This document shows positions 25,203-33,748 of a DNA stretch of 64,000 bases, piece after piece. The notes under the pieces were generated by a model. The model did not search any database and had not been told where the DNA came from. It was given only the letters and a program-made list of their open reading frames with translations. The stretch comes from Burkholderia sp. D-99 (GTDB lineage: Bacteria > Pseudomonadota > Gammaproteobacteria > Burkholderiales > Burkholderiaceae): positions 1,240,001 through 1,304,000 of the forward strand of contig NZ_JAAOXM010000001.1 of NCBI RefSeq assembly GCF_011605345.1, written 5' to 3'. Made by a program: the position numbers and the translations under genes. Positions within the stretch are counted from its first letter, which is position 1; each line of letters opens with the position of its first letter.

Positions 25203-25787
25203 TCAGCGCGCGGGGGCCGCGCCGATGCGCCGCCATTCGTCGTAGTCGGTGACGAGGCCCGCTTCGTCGACCGCGATATCGGCCGCATACGTGCCGCTTT
25301 CGTAGCGGTACACGTGCTCCGCCGTGCGTGTATAGCGCTGCTCGCCGCGCACGAACGCGAATTCCGGAAAGCGCAGCCACGCGGTATGGATCACGGCCGC
25401 GTCGCCGACGGCCAGCCCGAGCCGCCGGATCGGCAACGTGTTCGTCGACGGGCTGAAGCCGAGATCGAGGTCGGTCGCGCCCGCGAGCGCCGGTATGTCG
25501 ACGCCATCGATCGTCCATCGCCCCGCGTCGCACACGATATCCCGCTGCCGCGGCGGCTGCGTGCCGCCCCACTGCGTGATGCGTGCCGAGCGCGTGAGCC
25601 AGCCGGCGTCGCACTCGATCGCGTAATCGATACGAAACGGCGAGCCGTCGATCGCGCCCGACACCGACCCCGTCAGGTCGATACCCGTTCGCGACTCGGC
25701 GAGCCTGCACCATTCGGCCGCCTGCCAGGCCTGCACGATCTGCCATGCGACGCAGCGCGTGCGCACCGCGTCATCCTGTTGCGTCAT
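25203..25787 (-). CDS. Putative glycolipid-binding domain protein (DUF1089)
   Basis: A 194-residue cytoplasmic protein of the DUF1089 'putative glycolipid-binding' family (PF06475), known from a Pseudomonas aeruginosa structure resembling lipid-binding LolA/LolB. Family signatures seen are the acidic core with WTIDGVDIPALAGATDLDLG, FSPSTNTLPIRRLGL and the C-terminal YRYESGTYAADI. No signal peptide is visible. Function is unproven. The start with GGAG six bases upstream is preferred over an ATG seven codons earlier. It is divergent from the adjacent LysR gene, a typical regulator-target layout. Confidence 0.8.
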   Translation of the reverse strand: MTQQDDAVRTRCVAWQIVQAWQAAEWCRLAESRTGIDLTGSVSGAIDGSPFRIDYAIECDAGWLTRSARITQWGGTQPPRQRDIVCDAGRWTIDGVDIPALAGATDLDLGFSPSTNTLPIRRLGLAVGDAAVIHTAWLRFPEFAFVRGEQRYTRTAEHVYRYESGTYAADIAVDEAGLVTDYDEWRRIGAAPAR

Positions 25788-25858
25788 GTCGTCTCCAGTC
25801 GCCCGCACGGAAGCCGATTGTCGCCCATCGCTCCGTCGAACACACGCGGCTTGCGCAA

Positions 25859-25875
25859 CCGATGGTCAGTATCGG
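25859..25875. promoter_or_regulatory. Possible LysR-type binding site
   Basis: CCGAT and ATCGG form a perfect 5-bp inverted repeat around a 7-base spacer, in the 171-bp gap between the divergent DUF1089 and LysR genes. Position and size fit a LysR recognition site. There is no direct support beyond symmetry and location. Confidence 0.3.
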
Positions 25876-25958
25876 CTCGCTGCGCACCTTCAGGCCGCGT
25901 TGCTTTGGTACCATCCGTCGATCGGCATCAACCGGAACCGGACAAGGGGCGCGACTTC

Positions 25959-26867
25959 ATGGATTTGCTGGCGACGATGCGCATCTACGTCAGGGTCGTC
26001 GAGCGCGGCACGATGTCCGGCGCGGCGCGCGATCTGGACATGGGCCAGCCGGCCGTCAGCGAGCGCATCGAACGGCTCGAGAAGCATCTCGGCACCCGGC
26101 TCCTGATGCGCAGCGCGCGCACCCTCGCCTGCACGGAAGAAGGCCGGATCTTCTACGAACGCAGCAAGGAGCTGCTCGAAGCGGCCGACGATGCGGTCGC
26201 CTCGGTCTCGAAGACGGAAAACGCGCTCGACGGCACGATCCGGCTCGCAGCACCGCAATGCTTCGGCGAGGTCGTGCTGCCGGGCGTGCTGATGCATGTC
26301 CGCACCGCGTATCCGGGCCTGCACATCGATCTGGTGCTGAACGACGACATCGTCGATCCGGTCACGGAAGGCGTCGACATCTCGATCCGCGTCGGACAGC
26401 TCGGCGACGGCGGGTTCGTCGCGCACCCGGTCGGCGCAGTCGGCCGCCGGCTCGTCGCCGCGCCGTCGTATCTCGACCGGTGCGGCCCGATCGACGCGGC
26501 GGCCGATCTGGCGAACCATCCGTTCATCCGCGTAAAGGGCGTGTTCGCGAGCGAACGGCTGCCCCTGCAGCGCGACGGCGGCGCGCTCGAATACGCGCGC
26601 ATCCGCACGATCATGACGACGAGCCACTGGCGCCCGATGTTCGACACGATCGCGGCCGGCGGCGGCATCGGCGTGGTCCAGCAGCCGGCCTGCGCCGACG
26701 CGCTCGCGGCCGGCACGCTCGTCGAGCTCCTGCCGCGGTACGCGATTCCCGACTTCGCACTCAACGTGCTCGTGCACGCGCAGCGGCCGCTGCCGCCGCG
26801 TGTGCGGGCCGTCGTCGACCTGCTGAAGCAGGACATCCCGCTGCTGCTGGCCCGCCCGGCCCGATAA
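25959..26867 (+). CDS. LysR-family transcriptional regulator
   Basis: A 302-residue LysR regulator with an N-terminal winged helix-turn-helix (MDLLATMRIYVRVVERGTMSGAAR, split at the helix turn) and recognition helix SERIERLEKHLGTRLL. The effector domain runs from about residue 90 to 295. It resembles the CrgA-like subgroup with IRLAAPQCFGEVVLPGVL. The gene is divergent from the DUF1089 gene, so that gene is the likeliest target. The ATG in the GACTTC context begins at the family's usual position, while the frame upstream is non-coding. Confidence 0.9.
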   Translation: MDLLATMRIYVRVVERGTMSGAARDLDMGQPAVSERIERLEKHLGTRLLMRSARTLACTEEGRIFYERSKELLEAADDAVASVSKTENALDGTIRLAAPQCFGEVVLPGVLMHVRTAYPGLHIDLVLNDDIVDPVTEGVDISIRVGQLGDGGFVAHPVGAVGRRLVAAPSYLDRCGPIDAAADLANHPFIRVKGVFASERLPLQRDGGALEYARIRTIMTTSHWRPMFDTIAAGGGIGVVQQPACADALAAGTLVELLPRYAIPDFALNVLVHAQRPLPPRVRAVVDLLKQDIPLLLARPAR

Positions 26868-26883
26868 CGGCGGCGGCCGCCGT
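26867..26883. terminator. GC palindrome between convergent LysR and potE stops
   Basis: ACGGCGGC and GCCGCCGT form a near-perfect palindrome exactly spanning the gap between the two convergent stop codons. It could fold in either transcript, but there is no T-run on either side, so intrinsic termination is unsure. Confidence 0.3.
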
Positions 26884-28268
26884 CAAGCCTGCAGCGACTT
26901 CCCCGGCTCCTTCACGTGCGCGTCGACTTCCATCTGGTAGAAGCGTGCGCTGACGAAGCCGAACAACGTCCAGCCCAGAAACACGCACAGGCCGCCGAGC
27001 ATCAGCGCCTGCTCGCCCGAGCTGAACAGCGCATAGAAGCTGTACGCGGTGGCCACCATCGCGATCACGTTCGTCAGCAGCGCCTTGGCCGGCGGCACCT
27101 TGGCGACCTTCTGGATCGTGATCAGCGCGGCCATCGACATCACGTAAGGCACGAGGTTCGTGACGACCGCCAGGTCGACGATTTTCTGGAACTGGCTGCT
27201 CAGTTCCGGGCTGATCGTCATCAGCGCCAGCGCGACCTGCGCGACGAGCAGGATCACCATCCCGACGATCGGCGTGCCGGTGCGCGTCGCCTTCGCGAAC
27301 ACCGGCAGGAAGTAGCCGACGTCCGCCGAGCTCTTGAACACCTGCGCGACCGTGAACTGCCAGCCGAGCAGCGAACCGATGCACGCGATCACCATCAGCG
27401 CGGTGACGATCGTGCCGACGGTCGGCGTGAACATCGTCGCGAACGCGATGCCGAACGGCGCGTTAGACGCCGCGAGGATCGCGTTGGGCACGATCCCCGC
27501 GATCACGTTGGTCGACACGATGTAGAAGATCGCCGATGCGATCGTGCCGCCGAGCACGGCGATCGGCACGTTGCGCTCCGGATTCTCGACGGCATCCGAG
27601 TTCGCGCAGGCCGATTCGAGCCCGAGGAACGCCCACAGCGTCACCGCGATCGAGCTGCCGACCGCCGGCCCGAACGGCAGGTTGTGCGGATTCCACGCGG
27701 CGCCCCAGGTCGCGCCGCTGAACCAGAACCAGCCGATCAGCGACACGACGACGACCGGAATGATCACGCCCCACACCGTCACCGCGCCGATCCGGCCGGT
27801 GATGCGCGAGCCGCCGAAGTTCGCGACCGTCGTCACCACCAGCAGGAAGATCGTCCAGAGGCCGGTTTGCAGCGGCGACAGCGTCGCGTCGAACAGCACG
27901 GTGCCGTAGCCGACCGCCGTCACGCCGATCGCGACGTTGGCGATCACGAGCGACAGCCCGTACGTGTAGTTCGCCATGTAGTTGCCGGCCTTGCCGAACG
28001 CGTATTCCGCGTAGCCGCCCATCCCGCCCGGCTTGCGGCTCAGCATCCCGCAGCGTGCGAACGCGTAGGCGAGCGCGAGCGAACCGCCGGCCGTGACGAT
28101 CCACGACAGCAGCGAGACCGTGCCGACCTGCGCGAGCTTCGACGGCAGCAGGATGATGCCGGAGCCCATCATGTTGACCGCCGTGAGGATGGTCAGCTGC
28201 CAGACGTTCATCCGGTTCTTCGGCGCGGCCGCCGGGGCCGCGTCGGTCATGCGCGCTGCGTTTTCCAT
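26883..28268 (-). CDS. potE: PotE-like putrescine-ornithine antiporter
   Basis: A 461-residue APC-superfamily antiporter with about twelve membrane helices. It follows the PotE pattern closely: LTILTAVNMMGSGIILLPSK at the first helix, GGMGGYAEYAFGKAGNYMAN in the second loop, and ESACANSDAVENPERNVPIA. The AdiC-type sequence is different in these places, so arginine:agmatine exchange is less likely. It would swap external ornithine for putrescine across the inner membrane. It lies 78 bp after adiA on the same strand, whereas PotE's usual partner enzyme (ornithine decarboxylase) is divergent further upstream. Confidence 0.9.
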   Translation of the reverse strand: MENAARMTDAAPAAAPKNRMNVWQLTILTAVNMMGSGIILLPSKLAQVGTVSLLSWIVTAGGSLALAYAFARCGMLSRKPGGMGGYAEYAFGKAGNYMANYTYGLSLVIANVAIGVTAVGYGTVLFDATLSPLQTGLWTIFLLVVTTVANFGGSRITGRIGAVTVWGVIIPVVVVSLIGWFWFSGATWGAAWNPHNLPFGPAVGSSIAVTLWAFLGLESACANSDAVENPERNVPIAVLGGTIASAIFYIVSTNVIAGIVPNAILAASNAPFGIAFATMFTPTVGTIVTALMVIACIGSLLGWQFTVAQVFKSSADVGYFLPVFAKATRTGTPIVGMVILLVAQVALALMTISPELSSQFQKIVDLAVVTNLVPYVMSMAALITIQKVAKVPPAKALLTNVIAMVATAYSFYALFSSGEQALMLGGLCVFLGWTLFGFVSARFYQMEVDAHVKEPGKSLQA

Positions 28269-28346
28269 GATGTCGATCCTTCGATGTGAGGCCGCGGCGC
28301 GGCCGGTCGCCTGTTCGCCTGTTTGCCCGTTCGTCCGGCCGGATGC

Positions 28347-30647
28347 TCAGGCCGTCAGGCAGTACACGCGATACGTGCCGTCCTCGACTTCCACGCCGTG
28401 CGTATCGTGCGCGAAGCCCGGGAAGCGCCGGTCATACGCTTCGAGCGCCAACAGGTAACCGAGCACCGGGCCGTCGGCCGGCCCCGCGTTCTCGCCGGGC
28501 ATCAGCAGCGGAATGCCCGGCGGATACGGCACGACACCGGTGGCGACCGTGCGCCCGGCCAGTTCCTCGAGCGTGACCTGCTCGACGCGGCCCTGCACCA
28601 GATGCTCGTACGCCCGCACCGGGCTCATCTCCGGCTTCGGCAGGATCGAGAAGGCTTCCGACATCAGCCGTGTCGTGCCGAGCTGCTCCATCGCCGCGAA
28701 CATCGTGTCGGCCAGGTCCTTCAGCCCCATGCCCGCATAACGCGAGCCATGCTCCTTCGCGAGCGACGGAATCGCCATGTCGAGCGGCAGGTTCGCATCG
28801 TAGTCGCGCTTGAAGTCGCACAGCGCGCTGACGAGCGAGCCCCACTTGCCTTTCGTGATGCCGATCGAGAACAGGAACAGGATCGTGAAGTCGGTCGTCT
28901 TCTCGACGACGATCCCGCGTGCATCGAGATACGCGGTCACGACGCTCGCCGGAATGCCGACCGGCATCAGCCCGCCGGCCGGCGCGACACCCGGCGTGAC
29001 GATCGACACCTTGATCGGATCGAGCATGCAGTAGCCGTCCTCGATGTTGCCGAAGCCGTGCCATTGCGCGCCGGGCCGCAGCACCCAGCACGACGGGTCG
29101 CTCGCCAGCAGCTCGGGGGGCGCATCGTGGAACGGGAGCGTGCGGCCCGTGCGCGTCTCGAGGACGGTGTCGGGCTGCCAGCATTCGAAGAACCAGTCGC
29201 CTTTCGCGCCGAACTCGCTGTTCATCCGCCCGATCATCTGCCGGAACGCGACGGCCTCCTCGATCGACTCGTGCGTGAGCGCCGCGCCGCCGGGGCCGTC
29301 CATCATCGCGGCCGCGACGTCGTTCGACGCGATGATCGCGTAGTTCGGCGAGGTCGACGCGTGCATCATGAATGTTTCGTTAAACTGACCATGCGGGATC
29401 GGGTTGCGGCCGTCGCGCACGTGGATGTACGACGCCTGCGACAACGCGGTCAGCAGCTTGTGCGTCGACTGCGTCGCGAACACCGTCGGGCGGTCCGCAC
29501 GATGGTCGCGCGGGTCGCCGTGCATCGCGTGGCGATCGCGGTAGATCGGATTGAAACGTGCGTAGCCGTACCAGGCCTCGTCGAAATGCAATCGATCGAC
29601 GCTCGCGCCGAGCAGCTCCTCGACGCGCGCGACGTTGTAGCACAGGCCGTCGTACGTCGAATTGGTGACGATCGCATGCTTCGGCTGGCGATCGGCGAGC
29701 CCGGCCGTGAGCGGGTTCGACGCGATCGCCTCGCGGATCGCCGCCTGCGTGAGACGCTCGGACGCGATCGGCCCGATGATCCCGTAGCGGTTGCGGGTCG
29801 GCACGAGGTAGGTCGGGATCGCACCCGACATCGTCATCGCGTGTTCGGCCGACTTGTGACAGTTGCGGTCGCACAGCGCGATCTGGTCGCGGCTCACGCT
29901 TGCCATCAGGATGATGCGGTTCGACGTCGATGAGCCGTTCGTCACGTGATACGTGCGATGCGCGCCGAACACGCGTGCCGCGTAGCGCTCGCTCTCGCCG
30001 ATCGGCCCCGAGTGGTCGAGCAGCGAGCCGAGCTCGCCGACCGAGATCGACAGGTCGGAACGGAACAGCGCTTCGCCGAAGTATTCGAAGAACGCGCGGC
30101 CGACCGGCGATTTCAGGAAGCCCGTGCCGCCCGTGTGGCCGGGCGTATGCCACGAGTATTCGTAGACGCGCGAGAATTTCGCGAGCGCGCCGAACATCGG
30201 CGGCAGCACGGTTGCGCGATAGCGTTCGATCGCTGCATGGATGCGCCCGCTGATGAAGTCGGCCGTATCTTCGAGCAGCCACACGAAATCGTCGACCTGG
30301 CCCATCACCGCGGACGGCACCGTCGACGCGACGCTGCGATCGGCCAGCAGGAAGATCGGCACGTTGCCGTTGCGATGGCGGATCGCGTCGATCACGGCTT
30401 CGGAGGGCCCGTGGCCGTCCACGCCGAGATCCCAGTCGAGCAGCACGCACTGGATCGACGGATCGGAACGGACCAGCATGATCGCATCGTCGGCCGTAGT
30501 TGCCGTGAGCACGTCGATGTCGCGCTGCGCGAGCTCCGCGCTCAGCGTGCGGACTGCGCGCCCGGTCGCCGTTTCCTGCGCGATCTCGTCGTCGACCAGA
30601 AGCGCGCGCATGCCGAGACGACGAATGCCACCGACGGACGTGTTCAT
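28347..30647 (-). CDS. adiA: Biodegradative arginine decarboxylase (AdiA type)
   Basis: A 766-residue PLP-dependent decarboxylase of the Orn/Lys/Arg prokaryotic family, close in length to E. coli AdiA (755). The N-terminal 120 or so residues form the receiver-like wing domain. The catalytic core includes HTPGHTGGTGF, the cofactor-binding LHFDEAWYGYARFNPIY and the Schiff-base lysine in ATQSTHKLLTALSQ. The last two stretches match AdiA better than LdcC or SpeC. It converts arginine to agmatine and consumes a proton, giving acid resistance in enterobacteria. The ATG with GAGGG eight bases upstream is chosen over a longer frame. potE follows. Confidence 0.9.
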   Translation of the reverse strand: MNTSVGGIRRLGMRALLVDDEIAQETATGRAVRTLSAELAQRDIDVLTATTADDAIMLVRSDPSIQCVLLDWDLGVDGHGPSEAVIDAIRHRNGNVPIFLLADRSVASTVPSAVMGQVDDFVWLLEDTADFISGRIHAAIERYRATVLPPMFGALAKFSRVYEYSWHTPGHTGGTGFLKSPVGRAFFEYFGEALFRSDLSISVGELGSLLDHSGPIGESERYAARVFGAHRTYHVTNGSSTSNRIILMASVSRDQIALCDRNCHKSAEHAMTMSGAIPTYLVPTRNRYGIIGPIASERLTQAAIREAIASNPLTAGLADRQPKHAIVTNSTYDGLCYNVARVEELLGASVDRLHFDEAWYGYARFNPIYRDRHAMHGDPRDHRADRPTVFATQSTHKLLTALSQASYIHVRDGRNPIPHGQFNETFMMHASTSPNYAIIASNDVAAAMMDGPGGAALTHESIEEAVAFRQMIGRMNSEFGAKGDWFFECWQPDTVLETRTGRTLPFHDAPPELLASDPSCWVLRPGAQWHGFGNIEDGYCMLDPIKVSIVTPGVAPAGGLMPVGIPASVVTAYLDARGIVVEKTTDFTILFLFSIGITKGKWGSLVSALCDFKRDYDANLPLDMAIPSLAKEHGSRYAGMGLKDLADTMFAAMEQLGTTRLMSEAFSILPKPEMSPVRAYEHLVQGRVEQVTLEELAGRTVATGVVPYPPGIPLLMPGENAGPADGPVLGYLLALEAYDRRFPGFAHDTHGVEVEDGTYRVYCLTA

Positions 30648-31156
30648 GTTGTTGCCCTCGTTGTTCCGATGCTTCGTTGGGGTGATGCGTCTCACGAGCA
30701 CGCGGACAGCAGGCCGCGGGCGGCGGTGTGAGACGCTCGCAAATCCGGTTTGATTCGCCATCCAATTCGGAGCCGACTATGCCATAGATGCCTTTTGAAG
30801 AAAAGCAGACGATTCGGAGAAACGGTCAGCCGTTTTCAAATCGCATTTCACGACCGGTTCATTTTGATGTGCATTGCAGCACGCCAATTCCTGATTATTT
30901 GATCATTCTCATCCGGCAGCGGGATTGTCGAATCCGGCCGATTGAATTCGCCCGGTTTTGTTGCTACGATCGGCTGCGCCGTGCCTTGACCGGCGGCGGC
31001 CGGGCCTCGCCGCGCAAGGCTTCCTCGTGCGGCGCGCCATTCGGTATTCAGCATTCGCGGGAGCGTTTCAATCGGCTGCGGCGCGTGTCGGATTACGCGG
31101 ATTGCGCGCCCGTGCGAATGCGGCTCCCGTTTCAGCACATTTACGGGAGAGTTCGC
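30648..31156. other. Divergent regulatory region between adiA and the ornithine decarboxylase gene
   Basis: About 510 bases, AT-rich near 30,780-30,960, between two decarboxylase genes transcribed away from each other. The frame upstream of the decarboxylase start is open for 123 codons, but I see no ribosome site or homology supporting coding use. A short palindrome, CTATG-C-CATAG, is at 30,777-30,787. A sigma-70-like promoter for the rightward gene is listed separately. No clear leader peptide or riboswitch was found. Confidence 0.55.
30942..30970 (+). promoter_or_regulatory. Candidate sigma-70 promoter of the ornithine decarboxylase gene
   Basis: TTGAAT at 30,942-30,947 and TACGAT at 30,965-30,970 are separated by 17 bases, each four of six against consensus, in an AT-rich stretch. 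The transcript leader would be about 180 bases. Confidence 0.35.
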
Positions 31157-33337
31157 GTGAGCCTGTTGAAAATCGCAGTCGAGCCGGCGCTGATTGGCGC
31201 CTTCCTCACCACGCACGAACAGGTCGACGTATTTCAGACCGATTTCACGAATATCGCGGCAATCGTCGTCGGAATCGATTCGGCGCAACAGGTGCTGAAA
31301 ACCGTCGAAAGAACCGGGTTCGCGATTCCGTTCTTCGTCGCGGTCGAGCCCGGCCAGGAAGTGCCGCAGTCGATCCTGCCGAGCGCGAGCGGCGTGATCC
31401 AGCTCCGCCAAGGCGGCCGCCACTACTACGGCCGGCAGATCTCCGCCGCCGCCGACATCTACAGCGAGAACCTGCTGCCGCCGTTCTTCAAGGTGATGCG
31501 CGAATACGTGCAGCGCGGCTACGTGGAGTTCGACTGCCCCGGCCACCAGGGCGGCCAGTTCTTCTCGAATCACCCGCTCGGCCGGATGTTCTTCGACTTC
31601 TTCGGCGAGACGATCTTTCGCGCCGACCTTTGCAACGCGGATGTCCGGCTCGGCGACCTGCTGATCCACGAAGGCCCCGCATTGGAAGCCCAGCGCAATG
31701 CCGCGCGGATCTACAACGCGGACAAGACGTATTTCGTGCTGAACGGCACGTCGACATCGAACAAGGTCGTCACGAGCGCGCTGCTCGCGCCCGACGATCT
31801 CGTGCTGTTCGACCGCAACAACCACAAGTCGGTGCACCTCGGCGCGCTCGTGCTGTCGGGCGCACGGCCGGTCTACCTCGAAACCGCGCGCAACCCGTGG
31901 GGCCTCATCGGCGGCGTCGACAGCGCGGCGCTCGACGAAGCGCGCATTCGCGACGCGATCCGCGACGTCGCACCGGAGTGCGCCGACCGGCCGCGCCCGT
32001 TCCGGCTCGCGGTGATCCAGCTCGGCACCTACGACGGCACGATCTACAACGCGCGCGAGGTCGTCGACCGGATCGGGCATCTGTGCGACTACATCCTGTT
32101 CGATTCGGCGTGGGTCGGCTACGAGCAGTTCATCCCGATGATGCAGGACTGCTCGCCGCTGATGCTCACGCTCGGCCCCGACGATCCCGGCATCTTCGTC
32201 ACGCAGTCGGTGCACAAGCAGCAGGCCGGCTTCTCGCAGACGTCGCAGATCCACAAGAAGGACAGCCACATCGAAGGCCAGAAGCGCTTCTGCGATCACC
32301 GGCGCTTCAACAATGCGTACATGATCCATGCGTCGACGAGCCCGTTCTACCCGATGTTCGCGGCGCTCGACGTCAACGCGCAGATGCATGCGGGCCCGGC
32401 CGGCAAGCGCCTGTGGCGCGACTGCGTCGCGCACGGCGTCGACGCGCGCAAGCTGCTGATGAAGACCTGCCGCCAGATCCGTCCGTTCGTTCCGCAGCAC
32501 GTCGACGGCCGCCCGTGGGCGGACTACCCGACCGAGCAGATCGTCGACGACCTGCGCTTCTTCCGCTTCCATCCGGCCGACACCTGGCACGGCTTCGAAG
32601 GCTATGCGGACGACCAGTATTTCGTCGACCCGTGCAAGCTGCTGCTGACGACACCCGGCATCGATCGCGATACGCGCGAGTACGCGCCGTTCGGCGCGCC
32701 GGCGCCGATCCTGGCGCGCTACCTGCGCGAACACGGCGTCGTGCCCGAGAAGGCCGACCTGTACACGATCCTGTTCCTGCTCACGCCGTCGGAGAGCTTC
32801 GGCAAGCTGCAGCACCTGGTCGCGCACCTCGCGCAGTTCGAACGCCATCTCGACCAGGACACGCCGCTGCGCGAAGCGATTCCGTCGCTGTGCGAAGCGT
32901 ATCCGGAGCTGTACGGCAACATGCGCCTGCGGCAACTGTGCCAGCGGATGCACGACTTCTACCGCAGCCACGACATGAAGCATCTGCAGAAGCTGATGTT
33001 CCGCCGTGCGCAGTTCCCGAAGCAGGCGATGCTGCCGCAGGCCGCGAACGCCGAGCTGATCCGCAACAACGTCGAGCTCGTCACGCTCGATCGCATCGAA
33101 GGCCGGGTTGCGACGGAGGGCGCGCTGCCCTATCCGCCCGGCATCTTCTGCGTGGTGCCCGGCGAAGTATGGGGCGGCCCGGCGCTCGACTACTTCCGCG
33201 CGCTCGAAGCCGGGATCAACGCGCTGCCGGGTTTCGAGCCGGAGATCCAGGGCGTCTATCTGCAGACGCAGCCGGACGGCACGAAGCAGGCGTCGGCGTA
33301 CGTGGTGGCGGCCGGCGCCGACGCGTCGCGCGCGTAA
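31157..33337 (+). CDS. speC: Ornithine decarboxylase (SpeC/SpeF type)
   Basis: A 726-residue PLP-dependent enzyme that turns ornithine into putrescine, matching E. coli SpeC/SpeF in length and sequence. Hallmarks are FDCPGHQGGQFF, the GTSTSNKVV cofactor loop, ILFDSAWVGYEQFIPMM and the Schiff-base lysine in VTQSVHKQQAGFSQ. The C-terminal domain ends with EGALPYPPGIFCVVPGEVWG. The start is a GTG preceded by GGGAGA; an ATG 13 codons upstream lacks a ribosome site. It is divergent from adiA and potE, so the region may form an acid-inducible putrescine module. A strong hairpin follows the stop. Confidence 0.92.
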   Translation: MSLLKIAVEPALIGAFLTTHEQVDVFQTDFTNIAAIVVGIDSAQQVLKTVERTGFAIPFFVAVEPGQEVPQSILPSASGVIQLRQGGRHYYGRQISAAADIYSENLLPPFFKVMREYVQRGYVEFDCPGHQGGQFFSNHPLGRMFFDFFGETIFRADLCNADVRLGDLLIHEGPALEAQRNAARIYNADKTYFVLNGTSTSNKVVTSALLAPDDLVLFDRNNHKSVHLGALVLSGARPVYLETARNPWGLIGGVDSAALDEARIRDAIRDVAPECADRPRPFRLAVIQLGTYDGTIYNAREVVDRIGHLCDYILFDSAWVGYEQFIPMMQDCSPLMLTLGPDDPGIFVTQSVHKQQAGFSQTSQIHKKDSHIEGQKRFCDHRRFNNAYMIHASTSPFYPMFAALDVNAQMHAGPAGKRLWRDCVAHGVDARKLLMKTCRQIRPFVPQHVDGRPWADYPTEQIVDDLRFFRFHPADTWHGFEGYADDQYFVDPCKLLLTTPGIDRDTREYAPFGAPAPILARYLREHGVVPEKADLYTILFLLTPSESFGKLQHLVAHLAQFERHLDQDTPLREAIPSLCEAYPELYGNMRLRQLCQRMHDFYRSHDMKHLQKLMFRRAQFPKQAMLPQAANAELIRNNVELVTLDRIEGRVATEGALPYPPGIFCVVPGEVWGGPALDYFRALEAGINALPGFEPEIQGVYLQTQPDGTKQASAYVVAAGADASRA

Positions 33338-33341
33338 GCCC

Positions 33342-33366
33342 GCAGGGCAGCAGCACGCTGCCCTGC
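33342..33366 (+). terminator. Hairpin after the ornithine decarboxylase gene
   Basis: Perfect 10-bp arms GCAGGGCAGC and GCTGCCCTGC surround the loop AGCAC, starting 5 bp after the stop. No T-run follows, so it could act with Rho or as a 3' stabiliser. Confidence 0.5.
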
Positions 33367-33378
33367 TGCGAGACTGCC

Positions 33379-33711
33379 GTGCGGCGGGCTCGGGCCGTCG
33401 CGGCGGCCGGCGCGGCGCCGCTCGCGTTCGTGCCCGCGATGATGCTGTGGGGCGGTATCAGCGGGTCGATCTCGCCGATCGTGCAGAACTACCTGATCCA
33501 CACCGCGCCGTCACTGGCCGATGCGAGCGTCGGCATCAACGTGTCGGCTATGCATGCGGTTGTCGCACTCGGTTCGGCGCTCGGCGGCGTACTCGTCGAG
33601 CGCGACGCGCTGCGCGTCACGCCGTGGGCCGGACGCGGGCTCGTGGCCGTTGCGCTCGCGTGCGCATGCGCCGCGGCATGGCCCGCTCGGCAGGCGACGA
33701 GCGCATCGTGA
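33379..33711 (+). pseudogene. C-terminal remnant of an MFS transporter
   Basis: About 110 codons encode a stretch that reads like the last three helices of a DHA1-type major facilitator: LAFVPAMMLWGGISGSISPI, then NYLIHTAPSLADASVGINVS, then HAVVALGSALGGVLVE and a final hydrophobic helix. Such proteins are normally about 390 residues, and the upstream nine helices are absent. Right before it lies the decarboxylase hairpin and its GTG has no ribosome site. It is best explained as a truncated leftover after a deletion or rearrangement next to the decarboxylase gene. Confidence 0.7.
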
Positions 33712-33748
33712 ATGCAGGACGGGCGGCGCGACGCGCACGCCCGCTGCG

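Noticed and set aside
31488..31757. Small minus-strand frame inside the ornithine decarboxylase gene
   Set aside because: It is antisense to a fully conserved enzyme core and has no ribosome site.
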